Below are positions 35,731-45,767 of a stretch of DNA of 64,000 nucleotides, in pieces; the first letter of the stretch is position 1, and the number at the start of each line of letters is the position of its first letter. The notes below the pieces were generated by a model. That model saw nothing but the letters and a program-made list of their open reading frames with translations. It was not told the DNA's origin and made no database searches. The translations under genes were made by a program, and so were the position numbers. Source of the stretch: Prostheceraeus crozeri (Eukaryota; Platyhelminthes; Polycladida; Euryleptidae); NCBI GenBank assembly GCA_907163375.1, contig CAJQUW010003035.1, forward strand, positions 186,001-250,000. The letters are read 5' to 3'.

Positions 35731-36094
35731 GTAACTTGAGGGACGTCCCTCAAGTTACAATCTGTGCGTTTCTTCAATCTCTATCAAAGTGCAATGACAA
35801 TTGAGAGGAACTGAATGAATAATTTAGCAGATAGCTCATTGCCATTTCCTGACATACACTTGACAGAGTTCAAACTTTTTCCAGTTGTCCGGGAACTGGT
35901 GTCCCTCAAGTTACGAATTTGTGGTGTCAAATATCCTTCATTTTACCTTAAATTCATTCTCAACATTCATTCATGAGCAATGAGGCCGATTTTCTTGCGT
36001 TCCTTGCTTCATGATCATATAATAGTTTACCACAAGTAACTACTTCCATCAATATGCAGCTGCATCTTATAAAGCAAGGCGTCCCTCAAGTTAC
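35731..36094. repeat. GTCCCTCAAGTTAC repeats, right cluster
   Basis: One inverted copy (35731-35744) abuts a direct copy (35745-35758), making a perfect 28-bp palindrome. Two more direct copies follow at 35901-35914 and 36081-36094, giving roughly 156- and 180-bp spacing. Together with the left pair, six exact 14-mers bracket the inner gene. Confidence 0.8.
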
Positions 36095-36815
36095 AAATTG
36101 CGCGAGTTTTTTAGCTACTATTTCCATGCGACAGCATCATAATCAATTCTGTTACCGTAGGTGAAGAGACTTTCAACTCCAATCGAATTTTTCTTTCAAT
36201 TTCACTTCATGGCAAAGCTAAATGCGAGAAAAGCAATCAATTACAGAAATACTTCTGTACTCTGCCAGTCTGTCCAAGATCGCAACTTACTTCATGCGAC
36301 AAGGCATTTTCGGACTTTTTTTAAACCTTTACATCTCTGTGCACCAGTTATGATAAAATTACTTTTAATTTTCTACGTGACCAAGTCCTATGGATCATAT
36401 GAGTCACGATAGAGAGCAAATCGGATTAAATACTATTGAACTTCACTCGACTAGGCAATGGGACAGAATTTTATTAAAAAGTGTAATCTATTCTAGATTT
36501 ACCCATCTGCAGATTAGATGTGTGCGTTCTTCGGAAATTTAGCCTCAACACGACACGAACACTAACACGAACTTCATCGTGAGCTTCTAACACGAAAAGC
36601 ACGAACTTTTTACATTATTATAGGTAAGAATGACACATGAACAAACTTTCTATTACAAGTTACTAGTAAATTTCTAGATTTTCATACTGGTATAGCTATA
36701 TTGTCTTGTGCGATGGATATAAAGAGACTGACGCTCAGAAGTGTATTTTGTCAGCAAGGAAGAAGTAGGTATTTACAGGTTAGTGGCACGGTCATTGTCT
36801 ACGTATCACTGACGT
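36095..36815. other. Region before the piggyBac transposase
   Basis: The N-terminal half expected of a piggyBac transposase is not recognisable here. The open frame 36161-36412 shows no similarity I can name. The piece may have been lost when the inner element arrived. Confidence 0.45.
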
Positions 36816-37947
36816 TTGTTTCAACGCTTCAAGACAATTTTGCGAGTTTTACGCTTTGATGATAAATCTACCCGGAACGCACTCTACAGAAATGACAAGT
36901 TCGCCTCTGTGAGGGAAGTGTTTACTCTCTTTCAAGATGCCATAGCTCGCCTTTATCGGCCTCATGAATGCATAACGGTTGACGAACAACTCTTCCCATC
37001 AAGAAACAGATGCCCATTCTTGCAATATATGCCGCAGAAACCTTCAAAATTTGGAATAATATTCTGGATTGCTGCCGATTCCTCCACACATTTCGTACTT
37101 TCTGTGAATCCATATCTCGGAAAAGAGAATGAGGTGAGGAAAGGCTCTTTTGGTGAGTCGGTGGTTCTCAAACTAACCGAAGATTACAGAAATAGCGGAT
37201 GCACGGTGGTTACAGATAACTTTTTTACGTCTCTCAAACTGGCTCGCACTTTGCGTGCTAGAGGTATGACGCTTTTGGGGACTATCAGATCGCATCGAGC
37301 GGAAATACCAAAAAAGAACTAACTGAAGGTGATCGTCCTCTCTATTCGATCCTTGTTTGCTTTTCATGAAAACAAAGATGCCGTGTTGGTTGGTGAGTTA
37401 CGTTGCTAAAAGGAAGAAAGTGGTTGTTCACTTGTCTTCGAACAATTTTCGTGATACAGTCGACCAATCACCGAAAAGAAAGCCTCACATCATCTTGGAT
37501 TATAATAAATTCAAAGTAGGCGTGGACACGGTAGATCAAATGTTACGTCACTTCACGACCAAAATGGTGTCGAGACGGTGGCCGCTTGGAGTGTTTTCCA
37601 ATATCTTGGACATTGCCGCTTTAAATGCTTTCATTTTATGGCGTGAGATCAGCTCTGAACCTAAAACGCGATTCCAATTCATTTACGAATTGATCAGAAA
37701 GTTGATCTCAAGGCACCAACAAGAACGCGCTGAAGCTTCCTCTTTACACACTGCAGTTCGCCATGCGTTGTGTGCGGTAGATCGTGACAACTTTCAATGG
37801 CGAGATTCGTGCAAAAGAGCAAACTGCCAAATGTGTGACTCCTCAAATCAAAGCAGAACATCGAACAAGTGTGACATTTGCCAAAAATGGGTTTGTGGAA
37901 AGCACGTCTCTCGCACGATTCATCTCTGCTCAAACTGTGTTTCTGAT
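36816..37947 (+). pseudogene. PiggyBac transposase, catalytic and C-terminal part
   Basis: The first frame (36816-37322) starts mid-protein with RFKTILRVLRFDDKSTR and carries the first catalytic Asp in TVDEQLFPSR (residue 56) and the second in VVTDNFFTSL (residue 134). The second frame (from about 37357) carries the third in FKVGVDTVDQM (residue 57), then SRRWPLGVFSNILDIAALNA. The C-terminal cysteine-rich domain has Cys pairs in CKRANCQMC, CDICQKWVCGKH and CSNC, the domain that binds terminal repeats in piggyBac. At least two frame changes lie between the frames (37310-37390), and no N-terminal domain is found, so this copy cannot make a whole enzyme. It sits about 400 bp from the right terminus, the normal place in piggyBac. 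Confidence 0.88.
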
Positions 37948-38284
37948 TGACAAGTTTTCGTAAATACTACATGAAGAAAATATGTATGATCCCGTATTCT
38001 GAAACCAGAGTATAATGAAATATTTTTATGATTATAATAACATTCTTGGAACAATTGATTTTTTTATTTTGCAAAAGGGAAATTTTTTCCATCATTATTT
38101 TAGATGTACTGACATTCTATACCAAATGTACATGTACAATGTACATGTAGGCCCTATTTCAAGTGATGAATCTTCAAACTACATGAACATAAAAGTAATT
38201 GAGAATTTCTTGAATACAGCATGATTAAGAAAAATTCCTGGTCTAATTAAATTAAAATAATCGAATTTTAATACTGGAAAAAAA

Positions 38285-38346
38285 TGATGAGTCAAAATGA
38301 CCTCATTGTACAAAGTCGGCATAAAAACATTTTGTACGTCCTAGGG
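38285..38346 (-). repeat. Right terminal and internal repeats of the piggyBac element
   Basis: Read inward: CCCTAGGACGTAC, a 26-bp spacer, then AATGAGGTCATTTTGACTCA. The longer spacer than on the left matches the known asymmetry of piggyBac ends. Confidence 0.85.
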
Positions 38347-38420
38347 TTAAAGTATCACACAAAATGCATTTTATTAGCGCTTGGGGAAGACTTCTACGTT
38401 CACTTGCATTCATTTTGTAC

Positions 38421-41019
38421 CGTCGGCTTAGCCCAGTGGAGAAGGTGCGAGCTCATCTCCATCGCGGACTTCGGTTCGATTCCTGGGTCAGGCGAGTGCG
38501 GTCGGCGTGGCCTAGTGAAGAAGGTGCGAGCTCATCTCCATCGCGGACTTCAGTTCGATTCCTGGCTCAGGCGAGTGTGGTCGGCGTGGTCTAGTGAAGA
38601 AGGTGGGAGCTCGTCTCCACCGCGGACTTCGGTTCGATTCCTGGGTCAGGCAGGTGCGGTCGGCGTGGCCTAGTGAAGAAGGTGCGAGCTCGTCTCTAGT
38701 GCGGATTTCGGTTCGATTCCTGGGTCAGACAGGTGCGGTCGGCGTGGTCTAGTGAAGAAGGTGCGAGCTCGTCTCCACCGCACACTTCGGTTCGATTCCT
38801 GCGTCAGGCGAGTGCGGTTGGCGTGGCCTAGTGAAGAAGGTGCGAGCTCGTCTCCACCGCGGACTTCGGTTCGATTCCTGGGTCAGGCGAGTGCGGTCGG
38901 CGTGGCCTAGTGAAGAAGGTGCGAGCTCATCTCCATCGCGGACTTCAGTTCGATTCCTGGGTCAGACGAGTGCGGTCGGCGTGGCCTAGTGAAGAAGGTG
39001 AGAGATCATCTCCATCGCGGACTTCGGTTCGATTCCTGGGTCAGGCGAGTGCGGTCGGCGTGGCGTAGTGAAGAAGGTGCGAGCTCGTCTCCACCGCGGA
39101 CTTCGGTTCGATTCCTGGGTCAGGCGAGTGCGGTCGGCGTGGCGTAGTGAAGAAGGTGAGACATCATCTCCATCGCGGACTTCGGTTCGATTCCTGGGTC
39201 AGGCGAGTGCGGTCAGCGTGGCCTAGTGAAGAAGGTGCGAGCTCGTCTCCAACGCGGACTTCGGTTCGATTCCTGGGTCAGGCGAGTGCGGTCGGCGTGG
39301 CCTAGTGAAGAAGGTGAGAGATCATCTCCATCGCGGACTTCGGTTCGATTCCTGGGTAAGGCGAGTGCGGTCGGCGTGGCGTAGTGAAGAAGGTGAGACA
39401 TCATCTCCATCGCGGAATTCGGTTCGATTCCTGGGTCAGGCGAGTGCGGTCGGCGTGGCCTAGTGAAGAAGGTGCGAGCTCGTCTCAACCACGGACTTCG
39501 GTTCGATTCCTGGGTCAGGAGACTGCGGTCAGCGTGGCCTAGTGAAGAAGGTGCGAGGTCGTCTCCACCGCGGAGTTGGGTTGGATTCCTGGGTCAGGCG
39601 ACTGCGGTCGGCGTGGCCTAGTGAAGAAGGTGAGAGATCATCTCCATCGCGGACTTCGGTTCGATTCCTGGGTCAGGCGAGTGCGGTCGGCGTGGCCTAG
39701 TGAAGAAGGTGAGAGATCATCTCCATCGCGGACTTCGGTTCGATTCCTGGGTCAGGTGAGTGCGGTCGGCGTGGCGTAGTGAAGAAGGTGAGACATCATC
39801 TCCATCGCGGACTTCGGTTCGATTCCTGGGTCGGGCGAGTGCGGTCGGCGTGGCCTAGTGAAGAAGGTGCGAGCTCGTCTCCACCGCGGACTTCGGTTCG
39901 ATTCCTGGGTCAGGCGAGTGCGGTCGGCGTGGCCTAGTGAAGAAGGTGAGAGCTCATCTCCATCGCGGACTTCGGTTCGATTCCTGGGTCAGGCGAGTGC
40001 GGTCGGCGTGGCGTAGTGAAGAAGGTGCGAGCTCGTCTCCACCGCGGACTTCGGTTCGATTCCTGGGTCAGGCGAGTGCGGTCGGCGTGGCCTAGTGAAG
40101 AAGGTGAGAGATCATCTCCACCGCGGATTTCGGTTCGATTCCTGGGTCAGGCAGGTGCGGTCGGCGTGGTCTAGTGAAGAAGGTGCGAGCTCGTCTCCAC
40201 CGCGGATTTCGGTTCGATTCCTGGGTCAGGCAGGTGCGGTCGGCGTGGTCTAGTGAAGAAGGTGCGAGCTCGTCTCTAGTGCGGACTTCGGTTCGATTCC
40301 TGGGTCAGGCAGGTGCAGTCGGCGTGGCCTAGTGAAGAAGGTGCGAGCTCGTCTCCACCGCGGACTTCGGTTCGATTCCTGAGTCAGGCGAGTGCGGTCG
40401 GCGTGGCCTAGTGAAGAAGGTGCGAGCTCGTCTCTAGTGCGGATTTCGGTTCGATTCCTGGGTCAGATGAGTGCGGTCGGCGTGGTCTAGTGAAGAAGGT
40501 GCGAGCTCGTCTCCACCGCGGACTTCGGTTCGATTCCTGGCTCAGGCGAGTGTGGTCGGCGTGGTCTAGTGAAGAAGGTGGGAGCTCGTCTCCACCGCGG
40601 ACTTCGGTTCGATTCCTGGGTCAGGCAGGTGCGGTCGGCGTGGCCTAGTGAAGAAGGTGCGAGCTCGTCTCTAGTGCGGATTTCGGTTCGATTCCTGGGT
40701 CAGACAGGTGCGGTCGGCGTGGTCTAGTGAAGAAGGTGCGAGCTCGTCTCCACCGCATACTTCGGTTCGATTCCTGCGTCAGGCGAGTGCGGTTGGCGTG
40801 GCCTAGTGAAGAAGGTGCGAGCTCGTTTCCATCGCAGACTTCGGTTCGATTCCTGCGTCAGGCGAGTGCGGTTGGCGTGGCCTAGTGAAGAAGGTGCGAG
40901 CTCGTTTCCATCGCAGACTTCGGTTCGATTCCTGCGTCAGGCGAGTGCGGTCAGTGTAGCCTAGTGAAGAAGGTGCGAGCTCGTCTCCACCGCGGACTTC
41001 GGTTCGATTCCTGGCCCAG
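38421..41019 (+). repeat. Tandem array of 33 tRNA-like 79-bp units
   Basis: Each unit carries an A-box word (TGGCCTAGTGAAGAAGG; in the first unit the more canonical TAGCCCAGTGG) and, 45 bp later, the B-box GGTTCGATTCC. This is the spacing of a class I tRNA gene. B-boxes run from 38473 to 41001, which is 32 intervals totalling 2528 bp, exactly 79 bp on average. Units differ at scattered sites (for example CTCCACCGCGG versus CTCTAGTGCGG). The acceptor arms do not pair, so these are tRNA-derived SINE heads, not tRNA genes. Each could in principle bind TFIIIC. The array begins about 70 bp to the right of the piggyBac end. Confidence 0.88.
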
Positions 41020-41135
41020 ATGAGTGTGGTTGGGGAATCAAGGGTGTTGGTGTCCACTGGCGTCTCGCCCCGTTTGACTCCGGCGGGCACACAATGCACA
41101 TTTGCTTTATTTTTTTATTTTTTACATTTTTAGTT
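41020..41135 (+). mobile_element. SINE-like body and A/T-rich tail after the last tRNA-like unit
   Basis: Following the last B-box, the sequence leaves the 79-bp pattern. It becomes unique (GGGAATCAAGGGTGTTGG, CTCGCCCCGTTTGACTCC), ending in a T/A-rich run near 41103-41135. Head plus unrelated body plus simple tail is the SINE plan. The target duplication was not found. Confidence 0.5.
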
Positions 41136-41472
41136 TTTGCAAGTTATCATAATACACAAGCTTGCAAATTGTTCAGTGCTCCACCTGCTCTGATGGCCGG
41201 ACGAACGGCCAATGCTGGTGCTTCTTACTGACTTAATGATTGTCACAAGCTGTGTAATTTTCACTCAGACGAACAAAATTTGCATTGGATTATCTTATAA
41301 ATCTGCGAAAGTAATCTTCCATGATATGAAAATTGTCACAGGCCAATGTTTTTCATTCTGCCCTTCTCGGAGGGCCAGAAAATGTTCATAGAAATATTCG
41401 TATAATCACATTGGCTATTAGACATCTGTTATAGATTTAGAAGATAAGCTCTTCTGTGAATATGCCAAGTAT
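41136..41472. other. Unassigned spacer
   Basis: No feature recognised. Confidence 0.45.
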
Positions 41473-42343
41473 CCCAAAAAAGTGCCGAAAACTAAACCCT
41501 TATACGTTGGTCTATTGTCATTCAATTCAGCTGACTTTTGTATACAAATGCATTGTGATTTGTTGCTGATTTTCCATTATAGAGCTGATCATAAAAAAAC
41601 GGAGCACCAAATTCCCCTGCAATACAATCGTTTCTCATGCCTTCCAATCATGTCGCACAGCAACGTACCATGCATCATTCAAGTGGTTGCATTCTCAGCT
41701 TTAAAACCAGCTATGATAGACTTCTATCTGCTCTTGTATATGCTGAGTAGTGCTGAAAATATGAAAACCGCTCAATTTACAAATTGCAATTTTTCAATAA
41801 GAAAACTCCTGAGTATGATAATAAATCCGGCACGGGGAGAACGAGCATTTTCTGAACTCTCTTTTGATATGCTGATCATCAAAATCGGTGAACTAGGAAA
41901 AAATTGGTGACATCGTGATGTTATCACAAAATTATGACCTTTTTGGCTGAAAATGTCATGCTCTCACTTTTTATCAGAAGTGCTCATGTTTGGTATCTTC
42001 AGAATCCTTGCCATGTAAGGAGTACGAATATGCAAGTTTTGTTCAAATAAGTTCATAGTTCTTTTTCAAACTTCTTCAACATGTTTTCCTATTACCATTT
42101 AAGTAAACAAACACCATTTAAAGTGAACAAACGCTCAAGGCAAAACAAATAGCGGAGACATGCCTTTGTTCTCTCACTGTTACTGCAGATTGTTTACCTT
42201 GTATGTTTGTGAACTTTTGAGGAAATGAGAAAGCATGTTGAAGAAGTTTGAAAAAGAACTTATTTGAACAAAGCTTGCATATTCGTACTCCTTACATCGT
42301 AAGGATTCTGAAGAAGTTTAGTTTTCAACACCTTTTTTGGGAC
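41473..42343. mobile_element. Foldback element split by an insertion
   Basis: The right arm (42216-42343) is one continuous inverted copy of two separated left pieces. These are 41473-41496 (CCCAAAAAAGTGCCGAAAAC) and 41997-42094 (TTCAGAATCCTTGCCATGTA...). About 500 bp (41497-41996) sit between the left pieces and have no counterpart on the right, so they look inserted. The inserted part contains most of an open frame of 142 codons (41482-41910) with no family I recognise. Outer ends read TCCCAAAAAAG. Confidence 0.65.
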
Positions 42344-42815
42344 AACGGATGTATTAGAAATAATATAGGAATAAATGCATAGATTCCGAGGACACATAGG
42401 TGTCCGATACAAGTGGATGTTATTGGCATTCTAATCCAATCATAGAAGTAGATAATAGTACACTAGAATGGAAGTTGATATCTTGCCTATGTACATTGTA
42501 CAATGATGGCACATGGAAACTCTATGGTTTGTTGTAAATCATATTCGATCTAAAGCATTACATCATAGTCGAACTATTTGCCAAATTGATAGTAGAAGCT
42601 GTTGACAGCAAATTACATGATTTTCATGAAGAGAATTTTAAGTGAGATGGCTGCATTGTTTCATGTGAAATAGTCTACTATTCCATGGTTTAATACACTG
42701 TATGTATTTGTAGCAGTCAATGACAGCTGTTATACAATTTTCAATACTGGAATACGAATTGAAATTTGGTTCACAGTCATAATTGAAAGTGTATAAAATC
42801 CTCTAAAAATAAAGA

Positions 42816-43735
42816 TTTTTTTTTTGGATCACGACCACACAATGGTCGGTTGTAACTCAGGACCTCGGAATCCTACCAGGACTCAAGGAGATCCAGAGTG
42901 CGTCTGAGGATGTAGGCACTACCGAGCAGGGCAGCCTTAAGTAATTGAGGTACTTGGTGTCGACCGGGAATCTCTTTGATGTACTTCTTTAGGTTGTCAG
43001 TATGGGCCCCCAAGGATCCCACTACTACTGGTATAACTTTTGCTTTAATCTTCCACAGCTTCTGTACTTCTATTTTCAATTCTTGGTACTTTGCTATTTT
43101 CTCTCGCTCTTTATTGCATATGTTTCTATCCTCGGGAATGGCGATATCGATTATGTATCCCATCTTCTCTTCTTTGTCCACTATCACTATATCGGGCCTC
43201 CTTGCTGAAATGTTCTTGTCGGTTCTTATTTCGAAGTCCCATAAGATCTTCACCATGTCTGTTTCAACTACTGGCATCGGCATATGTTTCCATGGCTCTG
43301 TCGATACGCTGATGTCATACTGTAGACAGATGTCTCTATGTATCATTGTATCATTCTGGCTACTTCATTGTGGCGATTGAGGTACTCTTTTGATGCCAGT
43401 TTTGAGCATCCTGTGAGTATATGGGACACTGTCTCATCTGCTGACTTACACATTCTGCACTTTGCATCATTGCTGGTTTTCAGGATATATGTTGCATGTG
43501 CTTTCGTATTGATGGCTTGGTCTTGAGCTGCCGTTAGTAACGCTTCTGTGGTAATTTTCAAATTGACTGATTTCAACCAACCGTAACAAGCCTGCCTAGA
43601 TGTTATTTCCAGCATTTGCCTTGTGTATTGCCCGTGCATTATTTTATCTTTCCATTTATGGTATCGATCTTCTACAACTTTCATCTTCCAATCTTCTAAG
43701 GTATCTTGTCGCTGCCTGTACAAATTGCCCGATTT
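42816..43735 (-). mobile_element. 5'-truncated LINE, R2-type with restriction-like endonuclease
   Basis: A minus-strand LINE 3' end: coding sequence, a short 3' untranslated region and a 10-base poly(A) tail (T run at 42816-42825). The upstream edge is at about 43735, next to a TTA/TAT microsatellite. Only the C-terminal part of the polyprotein remains, as expected from incomplete target-primed reverse transcription. Confidence 0.8.
42873..43723 (-). pseudogene. LINE polyprotein C terminus: CCHC knuckle and REL endonuclease
   Basis: The upstream frame (43723-43343) has the zinc knuckle CRMCKSADETVSHILTGC (Cys 89, Cys 92, His 101, Cys 106) and the LNRHNEVARMI motif. The downstream frame (43346-42873) continues with KILWDFEIRTDKNISARRPD, then IIDIAIPEDRNICNKE and KIAKYQEL. 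These are the PD...D...E..K elements of the restriction-like endonuclease in R2/R4/NeSL-type LINEs, which nicks target DNA to prime reverse transcription. The frames are separated by an 8-bp tandem duplication (ATGATACA twice, about 43338-43353, minus strand). With one copy the motif would read ARMIHRD as in relatives. The reverse transcriptase is missing. Dead copy; the single obvious frame break suggests moderate age. Confidence 0.82.
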
Positions 43736-44285
43736 AATTATTATTATTATTTTATATTATTATTATTATAAGTGGTCGGTGTACTGGTTTCAAGAGCATG
43801 TCAAGAATTCACAGATAAAATTTCTAATTATTGGATAATTTCTCCGTCAAGCGGTTAAGAAACCTAGTGCTTTTCTTGAATAAACACACTGAAAGTTTCT
43901 TTACCTCCAATCATTTCTCAGATAAATAGAATGTCTCTGAAACTCTTCAATTAATCATTGAATGACTTATGTGATATAGTGTGATAATATTTTGGAAGCT
44001 GATATTCGAATACATGGAGAGATTTTGAAAATTGCTCAAATGTAAAGAACTGGGGAACCCTTTAAAGTAAAATCAATACTCGAAGGCTTACTGGCCTCTG
44101 ATTTCAAGCTGGAGTAATGTATGTTCTGTAAATCGACATTACAAGTTGCATATGTGTCTGATTATACTCTTGATAGATTATAGGAGCGATATTTCAAAAT
44201 GATGAACGTACAGAACGTTTTAAAGGATTTCCTTCTTTGTCATCATGTCGCCGCAGCATTTTGTAAATTCACTATTGGTTTTGTG
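43736..44285. other. Microsatellite and unassigned spacer
   Basis: Starts with an imperfect TTA/TAT tract (43737-43772). Nothing else recognised. Confidence 0.5.
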
Positions 44286-44289
44286 CACA

Positions 44290-44500
44290 TGATCTTTGGA
44301 CAAGGGGCAACAATCCAGATCACAAATTGACTTGATAAATATAAATGCCAATCAGAAAACATGGAAACCAGATCATAAAATTTGCTTTTTGCCCCAACTA
44401 AGTTGCCCCGGCGTGTGCCATAATTTTCATGCAATTTCTATTCTAGGACTTTCTATGGTATTGTTAATTTCTATGAATCCAATGAAGATGGTATCTATGG
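44290..44500 (+). repeat. Dispersed repeat family R1, copy 2
   Basis: Closely matches 9660-9850, for example GCTTTTTGCCCCAACTAAGT and TCTAGGACTTTCTATGGTAT, with a handful of substitutions. No conserved frame. Confidence 0.65.
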
Positions 44501-45555
44501 CTATTTCTACAAGCAGGACTCCTAGATATTGTTGGCTACCATGATAGCGAAGTCCATGCTACAAGCCATGATTCCTAAGCGACAATCTATGTTATTAATA
44601 TGGATATCTGATTTTCATCTTCATTGAGTTAGAATACCGGTCCACATTGCGGCCTCGGATTTCTTCATTTTCTTGCCCTTATGACTTCATAGAATACCCA
44701 CTTTCAATCGGATTTCTACAGTTTCTAGCAATACGAGATATCTACGACGGAAAATCTTTAATTAAAACTAATTTAAAACCGCCAAAAGTCATGAGAATTA
44801 GTTCCATCTCATTCATCACAATGTAATTGTCCTTTTGATGATGATTTTGATGTCGGCAAGATAGCGATCAATCGAATGAAGGAAAAAAGGATTACCAAAC
44901 GTCCTGCTTTAATCTTGATGGAATCTGACTGATAACATCTGAATCATATTCTCTTAAATTTTCCTCAATTACATACAAATCTTTCTTCCTCGATGTTTTT
45001 TCATCAGTAACATAATACAATCTGAAGTCCTCTCAGCTTTGAGGCGAAGATATCAAAGAGAAAGATCCCTCAAACGCCATAACAGACTTGCCATTCGCAT
45101 CACTTGATATTCGATTCTATGCTCTGTTTCCAATGCTTAGAAAAGCGCAGACTTCTCTATTCCATTTCCACTTGAATATTTTCCATTTGAGGATCCATTT
45201 TCTAGTGATCAAGACTTCAGGTGTTATCAGACCATTCTTACTCTTGTATCGGATTATGGGTTTCTTATAACCTGCGTCATCCTCAAATGAATCATTCAGA
45301 CGTTTTTCCTCAGAGTTTGATAGCAATTAGGAAATTTAATGAAGATATTTTACTTATAGCTTTATTTAAATGTTTTTACAGCGTATTTCGTTTTGTAATT
45401 AACTAATATTTATTTTTTTTATTATTATTATTTTTCTGAGTTTTATGATCTTTTTCAGTCTATAATATTATACATATTGAAGCACCCGGTCCATAGAAAA
45501 TGCTCAATTTGAAATTTTTAGGTTAACAATTATAAATAGGGTTTATTTATTATTC
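44501..45555. other. Unassigned spacer
   Basis: Short open frames (45088-45406) lack features. Nothing recognised. Confidence 0.5.
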
Positions 45556-45557
45556 AA

Positions 45558-45695
45558 GCAATCTTTTAAAGATTGCATACGTGGCTTGTCTTTGCATAGT
45601 TTAAGTTAACGAGGGGAAACCTCGGTTCGACGATGTTCGGCCAGTAGCCGAATAAAGAACATCGTCGAGCCGTGGCTTTCCCCTCGCCAACTTAA
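45558..45695. repeat. Strong GC-rich hairpin with a small palindrome beside it
   Basis: Arms of about 38 bp (45601-45638 and 45657-45695) pair with few mismatches around an 18-base loop. Paired words include GAGGGGAAA/TTTCCCCTC and CGACGATGTTC/GAACATCGTCG. A second palindrome, GCAATCTTTTAAAGATTGC, lies just before it (45558-45576). The stem is much richer in G+C than its surroundings. Candidate hairpin RNA or transposon terminal structure; not assignable. Confidence 0.6.
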
Positions 45696-45767
45696 GGCAA
45701 CCAGTTTTGTGGTTGGAAAGACCCAGGAGTATTTTAGGATATTATTATTATTGATCTTATTCTTATA

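Larger units (their letters stand above)
26314..38350. mobile_element. Composite piggyBac-type element, 12 kb, TTAA-flanked
   Basis: TTAA at 26314-26317 and 38347-38350 bounds matching inverted ends: CCCTAGAACGTAC on the left and, read inward, CCCTAGGACGTAC on the right (12 of 13). Each end also has an internal inverted copy of AATGAGGTCATTTTGACTCA: directly after the terminal repeat on the left, and after a 26-bp spacer on the right. A short terminal repeat plus an internal repeat at unequal spacing, with TTAA duplication, is the classic piggyBac design. Near the right end is a broken piggyBac transposase (36816-37947, plus strand). Between the ends lies a second gene on the minus strand (27327-35214). 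Normal piggyBac elements are about 2-3 kb, so roughly 9 kb is extra. Confidence 0.85.

Noticed and set aside
38421-41019. CRISPR array
   Set aside because: The units are contiguous with no unique spacers between repeats, and the setting is eukaryotic.
38421-41019. Cluster of functional tRNA genes
   Set aside because: A and B boxes are present, but the acceptor arms do not pair and the T stem is imperfect, so a tRNA-derived SINE head fits better.
38284-41099. Long open frames with repeated Arg/Pro/Ser peptides through the tandem array
   Set aside because: They arise from the 79-bp repeat on both strands. The period is not a multiple of three and the peptides mirror the DNA repeat, so they are not genes.
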